Shown here in pieces: positions 9,684 to 18,426 of a stretch of 64,000 bases of DNA. This DNA comes from Burkholderiales bacterium. Its GTDB lineage: Bacteria > Pseudomonadota > Gammaproteobacteria > Burkholderiales > Burkholderiaceae_C. Position 1 is the first letter of the stretch; every line of letters begins with the position of its first letter. A program made the position numbers and the translations under genes. The stretch is taken from assembly GCA_016191995.1 (NCBI GenBank), contig JACPVA010000132.1, positions 1 to 64,000 on the forward strand, given 5' to 3'. The notes under the pieces are model-generated. The model searched no databases, was not told the DNA's origin, and saw only the letters and a list, made by a program, of their open reading frames with translations.

Positions 9684-10178
9684 ATGAGGACGTTCGTCGC
9701 GATCGTGGTGATGTTGCTGCTGGCTGCCTGCGCCGGCCCCGGGCTGTCGCGGCTCGAGCCGGGGCTGGACGAGCCGGCGGTTCTCGCGCGCTGGGGCGAG
9801 CCGACGGGGCGCCATGCGCTGCCCGGAGGCGGGATCCGGCTCGAGTATGCGACCGGCCCCTACGGCCTGCAGACCTGGATGGTCGACCTCGACACCGCGG
9901 GCCGCGTCACGCAGGCGCGCCAGGTGCTGGAGTACGGCGCGCTGACGGCGCTGCAAGGCGAGCTGCCGGGCATGACGCGCGAGGAGCTGCTGCGCACGCT
10001 CGGCCGCCCGGGCGAGGTGCGCAGCGGCGGCCGCCAGGGCGGGCAGGTCTGGTCGTGGCGCTTCTTCTCGCCGTTCTGCCTGTGGTTCCAGGTCGGCGTC
10101 GGCGACGACGGCCGCGTCGTCGACGCCGTCTTCAGCCCCGACCCGGCCTGCGACGCGCTCGACGACGACCGCATGTGA
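9684..10178 (+). CDS. Small outer-membrane lipoprotein, SmpA/BamE-like fold suspected
   Basis: A 164-residue protein with a lipoprotein signal peptide whose lipobox is LLAAC, cysteine near residue 17, followed by AGPG. The mature part begins with a GLDEPAVLARWGEPTGR segment and later a second one, GMTREELLRTLGRPGEVR. This duplicated Gly-Met/Leu-...-LGxP pattern is typical of SmpA/OmlA-like beta-alpha lipoproteins. It is predicted to be lipid-anchored in the envelope. An ATG 12 bases upstream is in frame but gives a less typical signal peptide. It lies divergent from moeB and 91 bp before ribE. Its role is not known. Confidence 0.82.
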   Translation: MRTFVAIVVMLLLAACAGPGLSRLEPGLDEPAVLARWGEPTGRHALPGGGIRLEYATGPYGLQTWMVDLDTAGRVTQARQVLEYGALTALQGELPGMTREELLRTLGRPGEVRSGGRQGGQVWSWRFFSPFCLWFQVGVGDDGRVVDAVFSPDPACDALDDDRM

Positions 10179-10269
10179 CGCGGCGGCCGGCGCGGCGTTT
10201 GCCGAACCCACCCGGGTGTGGCGCGCCGTCGTAGCAGGCCGTGCACGGCGACGGCCGATAATCGGGCCC

Positions 10270-10998
10270 ATGTTCACCGGTATCGTCCAGGGCGTGGCCC
10301 GCGTCGCGGCGGTCGTCGAACGACCGGGCCTGAAGACCCTCACGCTGCAGTTTCCGGCCGGTTTCGGCGCCGGGCTGGAGGTCGGCGCCAGCGTCGCCGT
10401 CGACGGCACCTGCCTGACCGTGACCGCGCTGCACGCGCAGCCCGATGCCCCGGGCCGCGCCGCGGCGGCGGATTTCGACGTCATGGCGCAGTCGCTGGCG
10501 CTGACGACGCTGGCCCGGCTGCGCGACGGCTCGCGCGTCAACGTCGAGCGCGCGGCGAAGCAGGGCGCCGAGGTCGGCGGGCACGAGCTCTCCGGCCATG
10601 TCGACTGCACCGGCACCGTGGTCGACATCCGCCGGCCCGAGAACAACCACGTGCTGCGCATCGCGCTGCCGGCGCCGTGGATGCGCTATGTGTTCGCCAA
10701 GGGCTATATCGCGGTCGACGGCGCCAGCCTGACGGTGGCCGAGGCGCGGCGCGAGGCAGACGGCAGCGGCTGGTTCGAGGTCTGGCTGATCCCGGAGACG
10801 CTGCGCATGACGATCTTCGGCGACAAGGCCGCGGGCGACGCGGTCAACATCGAGATCGAGCGCCAGACGCAGATCGTCGTCGACACCGTCGAGCGCGTGC
10901 TGGCCGATCGGCTCGGCCCGCTGATGCCGGCGATCGAGCGGCTGCTGGCTGATACGGTGCCCGCGACTGGCGCAGCCGGCGGCCCCGCTCGGCGCTGA
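10270..10998 (+). CDS. ribE: Riboflavin synthase, alpha subunit
   Basis: A 242-residue cytosolic enzyme that dismutates two 6,7-dimethyl-8-ribityllumazine molecules to riboflavin plus a pyrimidine product. It shows the N-terminal MFTGIV and the internal duplication of lumazine-binding domains: VDGTCLTVTAL in the first barrel and GHVDCTGTV with VDGASLTVAEA in the second. It is some 25 residues longer than the usual 215 because of an Ala/Asp-rich insertion near residues 58-72 in the first barrel and a C-terminal extension. No other rib genes and no FMN riboswitch are adjacent, so it is probably a dispersed copy. The next small membrane-protein gene begins 10 bp after the stop and is probably co-transcribed. 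Confidence 0.93.
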   Translation: MFTGIVQGVARVAAVVERPGLKTLTLQFPAGFGAGLEVGASVAVDGTCLTVTALHAQPDAPGRAAAADFDVMAQSLALTTLARLRDGSRVNVERAAKQGAEVGGHELSGHVDCTGTVVDIRRPENNHVLRIALPAPWMRYVFAKGYIAVDGASLTVAEARREADGSGWFEVWLIPETLRMTIFGDKAAGDAVNIEIERQTQIVVDTVERVLADRLGPLMPAIERLLADTVPATGAAGGPARR

Positions 10999-11008
10999 GG
11001 GGCGGTGG

Positions 11009-11275
11009 ATGGTCTTCGTCCTCAGCGTGCTGAAGTTTCTCGTCGACCCGCTGAACCTGATCGTCTTCCTCGGCTGCGGCTTCATCGCCCGCAGCCCGGT
11101 GGTGGCCGCGGTTGCCGGCGCGGTCTGGGGCTTCGTCGTGCTGCAACTGCTCGGCGAAGCCGTCGCCGCCGACGCGCGGCGCGACGCGCTGGCGGTCTAC
11201 ATGGTCGGCGGCGTGCTGGGCGTGCTCGCCGTCTACGGCATCAAGACCTGGCTGCAGCGGTTGCGCGGGGGCTGA
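11009..11275 (+). CDS. Small membrane protein, 88 residues, unknown
   Basis: This hypothetical protein has three likely hydrophobic segments (about residues 4-24, 28-48 and 62-80), separated by a short polar loop (EAVAADARRDA) and ended by the basic tail LQRLRGG. The topology suggests an inner-membrane protein. It follows riboflavin synthase after 10 bp with a GGGGCGGTGG stretch as weak ribosome binding site, so it is likely translated from the ribE transcript, but nothing in the sequence links it to riboflavin. I do not recognise the family. Confidence 0.65.
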   Translation: MVFVLSVLKFLVDPLNLIVFLGCGFIARSPVVAAVAGAVWGFVVLQLLGEAVAADARRDALAVYMVGGVLGVLAVYGIKTWLQRLRGG

Positions 11276-11333
11276 CGCCCGCCCGCCCCGGGGCTGGCCG
11301 CCACCCGGCACGTGTCGTCGCGGGCCACGGCCC

Positions 11334-12581
11334 TTACGCCCGCCGCCCGCCGGATCGACGCAGCCGCAACGCGACCCAGGCCGCGGCGGCGAATGCGGCC
11401 CCGGCGAGGAACGTCGCCTGCGAGCCGATCCGCTCCCACAGCACGCCGGCGATCGCGCTCGCCGCCAGCATCGCGGCGCCGCCGACCAGGTTGAACAGGC
11501 CGAAGGCCGTGCCGCGCAGCTCCTCGGGGGCGGCGTCGGCGACCATCGCCGCCAGCAGCCCCTGCGTCATGCCCATGTGCAGCCCCCACAGCGCCACGCC
11601 GAGCAGCATCGCCGGCCAGCCGGGCGCGAGCGCCAGCACCAGGTCGGAGGCGACCAGCACCAGCAGGCCCCAGCCCAGCAGCGCGCCGTGGCTCATCGAG
11701 TCCGACAGGCGGCCGAACGGATAGGCGGCGAGCGCGTAGACGATATTCATCGCCACCATGACCAGCGGGACGAACGACGCCGCCACGCCGAGCTGCCCGG
11801 CGCGCAGCACGAGGAAGGCCTCGCTGAAGCGGGCCAGGGTGAAGACCGCGCCGATGACGACGACGGCCCAGTAGGCCGGCGCGAGCCGCCGCAGCGCCTC
11901 GCGCCGGATCGGGCTCGTCGCGGCCCTGCCCGCGGCGGCCTCGGGCTCCCGCACGCCGGCCACCAGCAGCAGCACGGCGAGTGCCGCCGGCAGCACGGAG
12001 ACCCAGAAGACGGCGCGGAAGTCGCCCGCCAGCAGCAGCATCAGCGCGGTGGCGAGCAAGGGGCCGACGAAGGCGCCGACGGTATCGAGCGACTGCCGCA
12101 GGCCATAGGCGGCGCCGCGCTGCGCGGGCGGCACCAGATCGGCGACCAGCGCGTCGCGCGGCGCGCCGCGGATGCCCTTGCCGATGCGGTCGACGAAGCG
12201 CGCCGCGACGACCAGCCCGGCGCCCTGCGCCAGTGCGAAGGCCGGCTTGCTGGCGGCACCGAGCGCGTAGCCGACGACGGCGAGCAGCTTGCGCCGGCGG
12301 AAGTGGTCGCTCAGCATGCCGGAGAAGACCTTGACGACCAGCGCCGTCGACTCGGCCACGCCCTCGATCAGGCCGACGACGACCACGCTCAGCCCCAGCG
12401 AGCCGACCAGGAACAGCGGCAGCAGGCTGTGCACCATCTCCGAGGCGATATCCATCAGCAGGCTGACGAACCCGAGCACCCAGATCGCGCGCGGCAGCGG
12501 GGCCGGGGTGGCGCGCAAGGGCTCGACCGACGCCGGCCCGGCCTCGGGCGCCGGGGCCCTGGCCCGCCTGCGGCGGGTCAT
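11334..12581 (-). CDS. Major facilitator superfamily transporter
   Basis: A 415-residue inner-membrane transporter with about 12 hydrophobic segments after a basic, Pro/Ala-rich N-terminus. The loop-2 motif is present as GMLSDHFRRRKLL, followed by the conserved helix 4/5 region ARFVDRIGKGIRGAPRDAL, a pattern common in MFS proteins related to drug and sugar exporters. The substrate is unknown. It is transcribed away from the HD-domain gene with no obvious operon partner. Of special interest, pieces of a paralogue of this gene, joined to antitoxin sequence, occur twice downstream (about 18.0-18.4 and 21.9-22.2 kb). This copy is the only intact one. Confidence 0.9.
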   Translation of the reverse strand: MTRRRRARAPAPEAGPASVEPLRATPAPLPRAIWVLGFVSLLMDIASEMVHSLLPLFLVGSLGLSVVVVGLIEGVAESTALVVKVFSGMLSDHFRRRKLLAVVGYALGAASKPAFALAQGAGLVVAARFVDRIGKGIRGAPRDALVADLVPPAQRGAAYGLRQSLDTVGAFVGPLLATALMLLLAGDFRAVFWVSVLPAALAVLLLVAGVREPEAAAGRAATSPIRREALRRLAPAYWAVVVIGAVFTLARFSEAFLVLRAGQLGVAASFVPLVMVAMNIVYALAAYPFGRLSDSMSHGALLGWGLLVLVASDLVLALAPGWPAMLLGVALWGLHMGMTQGLLAAMVADAAPEELRGTAFGLFNLVGGAAMLAASAIAGVLWERIGSQATFLAGAAFAAAAWVALRLRRSGGRRA

Positions 12582-12794
12582 GCGGCCGGCCCTCGGACGA
12601 GCCTGCCGACGTCGAGCCGCGTCGGCAGCCCCGGGATCGCGGCGATGGCGGCGGCGCTGCCGGCGGCGGCATGGTCGTCGGGCCAGGGATCTCGCTGCGC
12701 CGCCGCGTCGCGCCGGCGGGCGCCTGCCCGGTGGCGGGGTGGGGTCATCGGCGCCGCATCCTGGCCTGGGTCTTCCCGACGGCTGCGCGTGCGC

Positions 12795-13421
12795 TCACCG
12801 GCCCGAGCCCGCACGCTGCGCCGTGCCGCCGGGCCGCTGCGGCGCGCTGCGCCGCGCCTCGTCCAGATAGTCACGCGCGCGCTGCCTCGCGGCGGGCGTC
12901 GACAGCCAGGCGTCGAGGTTGCGCTCGAGCCACGCGAGATGCTGGTCGGCCTCGAATCCGAAGCGTTGCGCGTCGATGCGCGAGCCCGCGGGCGTATACC
13001 GCCAGAGCCGGTCGGCGTCGCGCACCAGCGCATCGTCGAGCGAACGCGCGCCGGTCCGGGTATCGTGCCCGTCGACGATGGCGACCACTGCGTCGACGAT
13101 GGGCTGCGCGAACCCGAGCTCCGCGAGAATGCCCGCCGCGATGCGCGCGCCTTCGGTCTCGTGCAGGCGCTGCAAGGCCTGGTTCGTCATGTGTGGGCCG
13201 AAGGCGGTCGACAGCTCGCCCTCGGCGACCGCGCTCCAGCCGACGTCGTGCAGCAGGATCGCGGGCAGCACGACCGATTCGTCGGCGTCGGGATGGCGGC
13301 GCAGCAGCCAGCGTGCCTCGCCATAAGCGACGCGCGTATGGACAGCGTTGTGGCGCGTGCGCAGGAACGGCAGCGCGCGCCGGAAGAGCTCCTGGTGGCG
13401 ATCGTCGATTTCGGGGAGCAT
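12795..13421 (-). CDS. HD-domain phosphohydrolase-like protein
   Basis: A 208-residue cytosolic protein of the HD superfamily. A histidine in HNAVHTRVAYGEARWL, then the diagnostic ILLHDVGW pair and a later VDGHDTRTG provide the metal ligands expected (H...HD...D), and a DADRLWRYT segment follows as in small hydrolases acting on nucleotides or related phosphate esters. There is no second catalytic domain. It is a lone gene on the minus strand with unremarkable neighbours, separated by 213 bp from the MFS gene downstream. Substrate unknown. Confidence 0.8.
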   Translation of the reverse strand: MLPEIDDRHQELFRRALPFLRTRHNAVHTRVAYGEARWLLRRHPDADESVVLPAILLHDVGWSAVAEGELSTAFGPHMTNQALQRLHETEGARIAAGILAELGFAQPIVDAVVAIVDGHDTRTGARSLDDALVRDADRLWRYTPAGSRIDAQRFGFEADQHLAWLERNLDAWLSTPAARQRARDYLDEARRSAPQRPGGTAQRAGSGR

Positions 13422-13736
13422 CCGGGCGTCGGGGTCGGGGGTCGGTCGGGGCTGTCATGTATTCGCGCCGCGGCAGCGGTTCGGGCCGCATCACGGGGCC
13501 GGCGGACATTGTCGGCGACGGCCGCGCGCGCCGCGCCCATCGACCCAGGCCGTCGGGTCCGGCCAACGACGACCGTGCCTGCAGTCTGCGGCGCTGTGGA
13601 TGAACGACGCCTGAACGCGGCGTTCATCCGGCATTGGGGCGGAGCACGCCGTGCGACGCGGGCCGGCCCGACTGGCTCTCGGTACGCGGATCGCAACAGC
13701 TGGCCCCGACTTGGGCCTCATCGTGGCCCCGACGCG
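13422..13736. other. Intergenic region with one perfect dyad
   Basis: About 315 bp between the HD gene and the end of the AraC-family gene, with no credible coding frame. It contains the perfect 7-bp inverted pair ATGAACG (13600-13606) and CGTTCAT (13621-13627) separated by 14 bases, the spacer itself holding another GAACG. This could be a regulator site or a weak stem-loop ending the araC-type transcript; no T-run follows on either strand. Confidence 0.5.
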
Positions 13737-14831
13737 TCAGGCGCCTGATCCCGGCGGCTCCGTGCGCCGTGGCGCCCGGGCCGACCCGCGCCGGGCGCGC
13801 CACGCGCTCGGCGACGTGCCGGTCCAGCGGCGGAACGCACGGTTGAAGCTGCTCAGCTCGCCGTAGCCGAGCATGTCGGCCAGCTGGCCGAGCTTCATGT
13901 CGGTCTGCGCCAGCATCTCGAGCGCGACTTGGCGTCGCATGGAATCGATGACTTCTTCGAAGGTCGTGCGGCTGGCGGCAAGCTGGCGATGCAGCGTACG
14001 CCGGTGGATCGAGAACAGCGCCGCAACGCGGTCCGCGGTGCAGTTGCCGGTGGGCAGCAGCGTGCGCACGACGCTGCGCAGCTGGCCGAGAAAGTTGCCC
14101 GAGTGTCGGGCCTCGATCTGCGCGATGTAGCGGTCGAGGATTTCGCCCAGCCCCGCGTCCGCGCTGGGGATCTTGCGGTCGAGATCGCGGGTCGGGAAGA
14201 AGACGGCGCTCGCTGGCTGGCTGAACTGCACCGGCGCGCCGAAGAACTCGCGGAAGGGCGCCGCGTCGGGCGGAGCGCGAAAGCAGAAGTGCACTGCCGA
14301 CGGCCGCCAGTCCCGGCCACACAGCAACTGCAGGAAGCGGAATTCGTTGGCCATGCAGATGGCGTAGACCTGCTCGGCGCCGACGACTCGCGGGATCAGG
14401 ATGTGGTAGGAGAACTCGATCGAATCGCCCCGCACCGTCAGCCTGGCGCTGGCGCCCTGCACGTGCAGATGCATGTAGCGCATCAGATTGGAGAGCGCGC
14501 TGCGCACGTCGGGCGAGTGCTGCATCAGAAAGCCTATCGGCCCGAGCAAGGCCAGGTTCTGCCGCTGCCCGAGCAGCAGCCCGAAGTGGGGGCAGGACAA
14601 CTCGGTGCGCGCGAGGTGCAGCAGGCGCGCCCCGGCGCGAAACGGAATGATGTTGTCCGGGTCGCGCAGCGTCGCGGGCGCCAGGCCGCAGGCGGCCATC
14701 AAGCCCTCGGGGTCGCCGCCCATCGAGGTGACAAGTTCGCCAAAGCCCATCAGGCCGCCGACGCGCACGGTGCCGCTGCGCACCGGCGCCTCCGCCGCGC
14801 AGGAAACGATCTCCAGCCTGTCGCGCTGCAT
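13737..14831 (-). CDS. AraC-family transcriptional regulator (arabinose-binding-domain type)
   Basis: A 364-residue regulator with an N-terminal ligand-binding domain of the OruR/ArgR-like type (segments GGDPEGLMAACGL, LGPIGFLMQHSPDVRSAL) and a C-terminal pair of helix-turn-helix motifs (VAALFSIHRRTLHRQLAASR and LADMLGYGELSSFNRAFRRW). A GAGG ribosome binding site supports the start reading MQRDRLEIV; the frame extends 31 codons further without one. It is divergent from the cytochrome-c/propeller gene with a 114-bp shared intergenic region, so control of that gene is the natural inference. The likely ligand class, amino acid derivative or aromatic compound, cannot be read from sequence. Confidence 0.9.
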   Translation of the reverse strand: MQRDRLEIVSCAAEAPVRSGTVRVGGLMGFGELVTSMGGDPEGLMAACGLAPATLRDPDNIIPFRAGARLLHLARTELSCPHFGLLLGQRQNLALLGPIGFLMQHSPDVRSALSNLMRYMHLHVQGASARLTVRGDSIEFSYHILIPRVVGAEQVYAICMANEFRFLQLLCGRDWRPSAVHFCFRAPPDAAPFREFFGAPVQFSQPASAVFFPTRDLDRKIPSADAGLGEILDRYIAQIEARHSGNFLGQLRSVVRTLLPTGNCTADRVAALFSIHRRTLHRQLAASRTTFEEVIDSMRRQVALEMLAQTDMKLGQLADMLGYGELSSFNRAFRRWTGTSPSAWRARRGSARAPRRTEPPGSGA

Positions 14832-14945
14832 CGGATTCACCTCGCGAGCGTCACGAAATACCAAGCCGCTGTCACCAGAAGACGCCTGTCGCCTGGCCGC
14901 CGAGGCATAAATTTCGGGCTTCACATTCTGCGGGTGGAGGCACTC

Positions 14946-16655
14946 ATGTCAAAGAGCAGGACATGCAAGGCGCTGGCTGCGCTGGGGCCACTGGTCACCG
15001 CGGCATTGGCGTTGGGCGCTGTGACGCTGGCGCATTCCGGTGTGGTCAGCGGCGCGGTGGTCGATGGCGACGGCAAGGCCGTTGCCGGTGCGATCGTCAC
15101 GCTCGCGGACAAGCGCGGCGTGAGCGAGTCGGTGTATTCGGACGCCGTGGGCGGATTCCGCCTCGCGACCGGACTGCAGGGCGAGCTCGACTTCTGGGTG
15201 CGCATGCGCTACTACCGCGACGACACGCGCAAGCTGGCGCTGCCGGCAGGCGCGACGACCTCGGTCAAGGTGACGCTGGCGGCGCTCACGGATGCGAGGG
15301 CGATCTCCGAAGACAGCCCGCCGCTGGCGCACTTTTCCACGATCGCCTTCGACCCTGACGAGAAGGCGCTCTTCTCGCGCCCCAACTTCGCGCGCGACTG
15401 CGTGTCCTGCCATGCGCTGGGCGAGGCCGTCACGCGCCAGACGCGGCCGCTGGCGGAGTGGTCCCAGACCGTGCAACGCATGCACGCCTATCTTGGCAAC
15501 GGCGATCCGAAGGCCATCCAGGCGCGCAGCGAGATGCTGGCCAAGGCCTTCGACGGCAGCCTCGTTTCGTCGCGGCCCGTCGTGCCCGTCGACCCGCTGC
15601 TCTTCACGGCCAAGGTTCGCCGCTGGCGCCTGGACACCTCGCTCGTGCCGCACGACCCGGCGGTGCACTCGGTCGACAACCGCATCTACACCGTCGACAT
15701 GATGGGCGGCAAGGTGCTGGAGACGGACCTCGCGAGCGGCACGACGAAGGAGTACGCCGAGCCGGCCGACGGCATGCCCAGTGGCGGCGTGTTCACGAAG
15801 ATGGGCATGCCCGCACCCTATGGCATGACGGTGCCGCGCGGCCCGCACAGCCTGGCCGAAGGCAAGGACGGGAAGTTCTATCTGACCGACCTGATCGGCA
15901 ACTCGATTGGCGTGTTCGATCCGAAGACGAAGACCTTCGAGCACCATCCCATTCCGATGGAAGCGAAGGCGCTGTATCCGCACACCATTCGCGCCGCCGG
16001 CGACGGCAAGCTGTGGTTCACGATCGCGTTCTCGAACCAGGTCGGCCGCTTCGATCCCGCGTCGAAGGAGATGAAGATCATCGCGCTGCCCGACTCGCCG
16101 TCGTTGAGCATCGTCGGCGGCCCAAGTCCCTACGGCATCGACATCCATCCGGCGGACGGCAGCGTGTGGTACGCCAAGCTCGCCGCCGACCGGATCGGCC
16201 GCATCGACCCGAAGACGCTCGAGATCAAGGAGTTCGACTCGCCGGTGCGCGGGCCGCGGCGCCACCGCTTCGACGCGCACGGCAAGCTGTGGGTGGCCGG
16301 CTTCTCGGAGGGCGCGATCGCCCGCATCGATGTGCGGACCTGGCAGTCGAAGGTGTTTCGCCTGCCCGTCTTCGCGCCGGGGCAGGTGCCCTCGCCCTAT
16401 GCGCTGGCGGTGCATCCCAGGACCGGCGAAGTCTGGGTCAACGACACGATGCTCGATCTGGTCTGGCGCTTCCTGCCCAAGGAGGAGCGCTTCGTCGCCT
16501 ACCCGCTGCCGCTGAAGGGCACCTACACGCGCGAGTTCACCTTCCCGAAGCAAGGCTGGGCGTGCACGACGAACAACAGCCTGAACCGCTTCATCGAGGG
16601 CGGCATGCCCGAGCTCATCTGCATCGACACCGGTCGCGTCCTGGCGCGGAATTAG
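14946..16655 (+). CDS. Exported fusion: carboxypeptidase-regulatory-like domain, cytochrome c haem site, streptogramin-lyase-like propeller
   Basis: A 569-residue secreted protein. After a signal peptide (hydrophobic to about residue 30), residues 31-112 form a transthyretin/carboxypeptidase-regulatory-like beta domain (GAVVDGDGKAVAGAIVTL). A single c-type haem motif CVSCH lies at 152-156. From about residue 205 to the end are repeated NHL/Vgb-like blades (FYLTDLIGNSIGVFDPKTK, LWFTIAFSNQVGRFDP, VWYAKLAADRIGRIDPKT). Together this suggests a periplasmic haem protein with a binding propeller, possibly passing electrons from a carbohydrate- or alcohol-oxidising enzyme such as the quinoprotein-like protein 8 kb away; that link is inference. 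A strong GGTGGAGG precedes the ATG. True streptogramin lyase activity is unlikely because of the other domains. Confidence 0.82.
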   Translation: MSKSRTCKALAALGPLVTAALALGAVTLAHSGVVSGAVVDGDGKAVAGAIVTLADKRGVSESVYSDAVGGFRLATGLQGELDFWVRMRYYRDDTRKLALPAGATTSVKVTLAALTDARAISEDSPPLAHFSTIAFDPDEKALFSRPNFARDCVSCHALGEAVTRQTRPLAEWSQTVQRMHAYLGNGDPKAIQARSEMLAKAFDGSLVSSRPVVPVDPLLFTAKVRRWRLDTSLVPHDPAVHSVDNRIYTVDMMGGKVLETDLASGTTKEYAEPADGMPSGGVFTKMGMPAPYGMTVPRGPHSLAEGKDGKFYLTDLIGNSIGVFDPKTKTFEHHPIPMEAKALYPHTIRAAGDGKLWFTIAFSNQVGRFDPASKEMKIIALPDSPSLSIVGGPSPYGIDIHPADGSVWYAKLAADRIGRIDPKTLEIKEFDSPVRGPRRHRFDAHGKLWVAGFSEGAIARIDVRTWQSKVFRLPVFAPGQVPSPYALAVHPRTGEVWVNDTMLDLVWRFLPKEERFVAYPLPLKGTYTREFTFPKQGWACTTNNSLNRFIEGGMPELICIDTGRVLARN

Positions 16656-16908
16656 TTCTGCCCGGCGTCGCGGCGGCCCGGATGGCGCGACGCTGCCGCC
16701 GCGCAGCGGGTCGCGGTCGAGCACGCGCCGCTTCGGGCGGGCGAGGCCGCCCAAGTGAGTTTCTGCCATAGTCGGACGCGAGATGGCCCGCTGTCCGACC
16801 CGACCGGGCGCCGTCGGCGCCCGCTCCACCAGCCCCGCCAGTACCGCCGTTACCGCCGACCTCGGCGGCCTCGATGACCTCGGAGGCGCTGGGGGCCGGG
16901 CGCCGCGG

Positions 16909-17784
16909 GTGCCGTTGCATCGCCGCCGCATGCTGCTCGCGCTGCCGCTGCTGGCGACCGCCTGTGCGCTCGACCCCGACGCCGACCACGACGGTCCCGA
17001 CGCGCCCGCCGCCGCGCCGCTGGCCGCGCCGCCGCGCGTCGCCTGGGTGCTCGGCTCGGGTGGCCCGCGCGGCTTCGTGCACGTCGGCGTGATCAAGGCG
17101 CTCGAGGAGCTGGCGCTGCGGCCCGACGCGATCGTCGGCGCCTCGGCCGGCGCCGTCGTCGGTGCGCTGTATGCGGGCGGGGTGCGCGCCGCCGAGATCG
17201 AGGCGCTGGCGCTGTCGCTGCAGCCCTGGAGCCTGCTGCGGCTGAGCTTCGGTGCCGGCGAGCGCCTGAACGGCCGGGCGCTGGCGGGCATGATCCGCGA
17301 CCGCGTGCGGGTGCGCCTGCTCGAACGGCTGCGCACGCCGATGGTCTGCGTCGCGCAGCGCCTTGCCGACGGCGCGGTGGCGGGCTTCACGCGTGGCGAC
17401 GTCGGCATCGCGGTCCAGGCCTCGGCGGCGATCGAGGGCCGGTTCACGCCGGTGCGGATCCGCGGCCAGCGTTATGCCGACGCCGACCTGCGCATGCCGC
17501 TTCCGGTGCGGGTGGCGCGCGCGCTCGGCGCATCGCGCGTGCTGGCGGTCGATGCGTCGGCGCACGAGGACCGCGCGCCGCCGGGTGCCGAGGAGTACCG
17601 CGCCATGGACCTGCGCAAGCGCGAGCTGACGCGGCCCGATGCGGCGCTCGCCGACCTGCTGCTGCATCCGGATTTCGGGTACTGGGCCGGGATGAGCCGC
17701 GCCTACCGACAGCGCGTCATCGAGGCGGGCTACCGCGCGACGATGGCCGTGGCCGACCGCGCGCGACGACTGCACATGGCCTGA
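16909..17784 (+). CDS. Patatin-like phospholipase, lipoprotein
   Basis: A 291-residue protein with an RRR-plus-hydrophobic lipoprotein signal ending in the lipobox LATAC. The patatin fold is clear: the oxyanion loop reads GSGGPRGFVHVGVI, the nucleophile elbow is GASAGAV with the catalytic serine, and the dyad aspartate is in YADADLRMPLP, where Asp-Gly is replaced by Asp-Ala. Such proteins hydrolyse phospholipid or other acyl esters at the envelope. The GTG start chosen leaves a compact signal sequence; open frame continues upstream to an ATG but would add an unlikely 42-residue low-complexity leader. It is followed at once by the relic region. Substrate is unknown. Confidence 0.85.
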   Translation: MPLHRRRMLLALPLLATACALDPDADHDGPDAPAAAPLAAPPRVAWVLGSGGPRGFVHVGVIKALEELALRPDAIVGASAGAVVGALYAGGVRAAEIEALALSLQPWSLLRLSFGAGERLNGRALAGMIRDRVRVRLLERLRTPMVCVAQRLADGAVAGFTRGDVGIAVQASAAIEGRFTPVRIRGQRYADADLRMPLPVRVARALGASRVLAVDASAHEDRAPPGAEEYRAMDLRKRELTRPDAALADLLLHPDFGYWAGMSRAYRQRVIEAGYRATMAVADRARRLHMA

Positions 17785-17789
17785 AACGA

Positions 17790-17984
17790 CGCCGCGATCG
17801 ACTGAGCTGCCCGCCGTTTTTCGTCTTCCGGGAGCGCCTTCACGGCCTGGAGTCTGTCCGCCGCGCCGCGAAGCGCTTGCGATCCGGCCCGGCCGGGGCG
17901 GGCCGTCAAGATGAAGAAGCCCACGCTCCGCAGGTGCCTGGTCACTGCAACGGGTCGCTTGTCTTCGATGAACCCGGCCAGGCC
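17790..17984 (-). pseudogene. Phd-like antitoxin remnant fused to MFS fragment (copy B)
   Basis: Read on the minus strand, the sequence runs GFIEDKRPVAVTRHLRSVG followed by FFILTARPGRAGSQALRG, resembling the RPVAVTRHGRxVGYFIP core of Phd/YefM-type antitoxins that protect against a partner toxin. There is no start of its own: it continues in frame from the MFS remnant upstream. The C-terminal end runs into the 3' end of the patatin gene and no toxin follows. A closely related copy lies at 21.7-21.9 kb. The antitoxin assignment is a recalled family pattern. Confidence 0.6.
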
Positions 17985-18388
17985 GAGCCGCCGCAGCGCC
18001 TCACGCCGGATCGGGCTGGGCGCGGCCTTGCCCACGCCCGCCGGGGGCTCCCGGACGCCTGCCACCAGCAGCAGCAGCAGCAGCAGCACGGCCAGCGGCG
18101 CCGGCATCACGGCGACTCGGAAACCTGCGCGGAAGTCTCCGGCGAGCAGCGGCATCAGCGCAGTGGCGAGCAAGGGGCCGACTAAGGCGCCTACGGTGTC
18201 GATCGACTGCCGCAGGCCGTATCAGGCCGAGCGAGCCGACCAGGATCAGCGGCAGCAGGCTGTGCACCCTCTCCGAGGCGATGCCCATCAGCAGGCTGAC
18301 GTACCCGAGCACCCAGATCGCGCGCGGCAGCGGGGACGGGGCGGCGCGCAGGGGCTCGACCGACGCCGGTCCGGTCTTTGGGCGCCTA
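17985..18388 (-). pseudogene. Internally deleted MFS transporter fragment (copy B)
   Basis: This stretch is a degraded copy of the intact MFS gene at 11.3-12.6 kb. Shared segments include VSLLMGIASERVHSLLPL, VGPLLATALMPLLAGDFRAG and SPIRREALRRL. Relative to the intact gene it has lost about 270 bp between the pieces, which puts the N-terminal piece out of frame with the rest. A leucine run encoded by a CAG-type triplet repeat has grown from three to seven units (around 18061-18089), another mark of relaxed selection. At the downstream end it passes in frame into antitoxin-like sequence. Confidence 0.8.
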
Positions 18389-18426
18389 GGCCGTGGGCCG
18401 CCTGCGCGGGCGCATGCCGCAGAGCC

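Noticed and set aside
10180-10270. FMN riboswitch before riboflavin synthase
   Set aside because: The interval is only about 90 bp and lacks the conserved RFN-element motifs.
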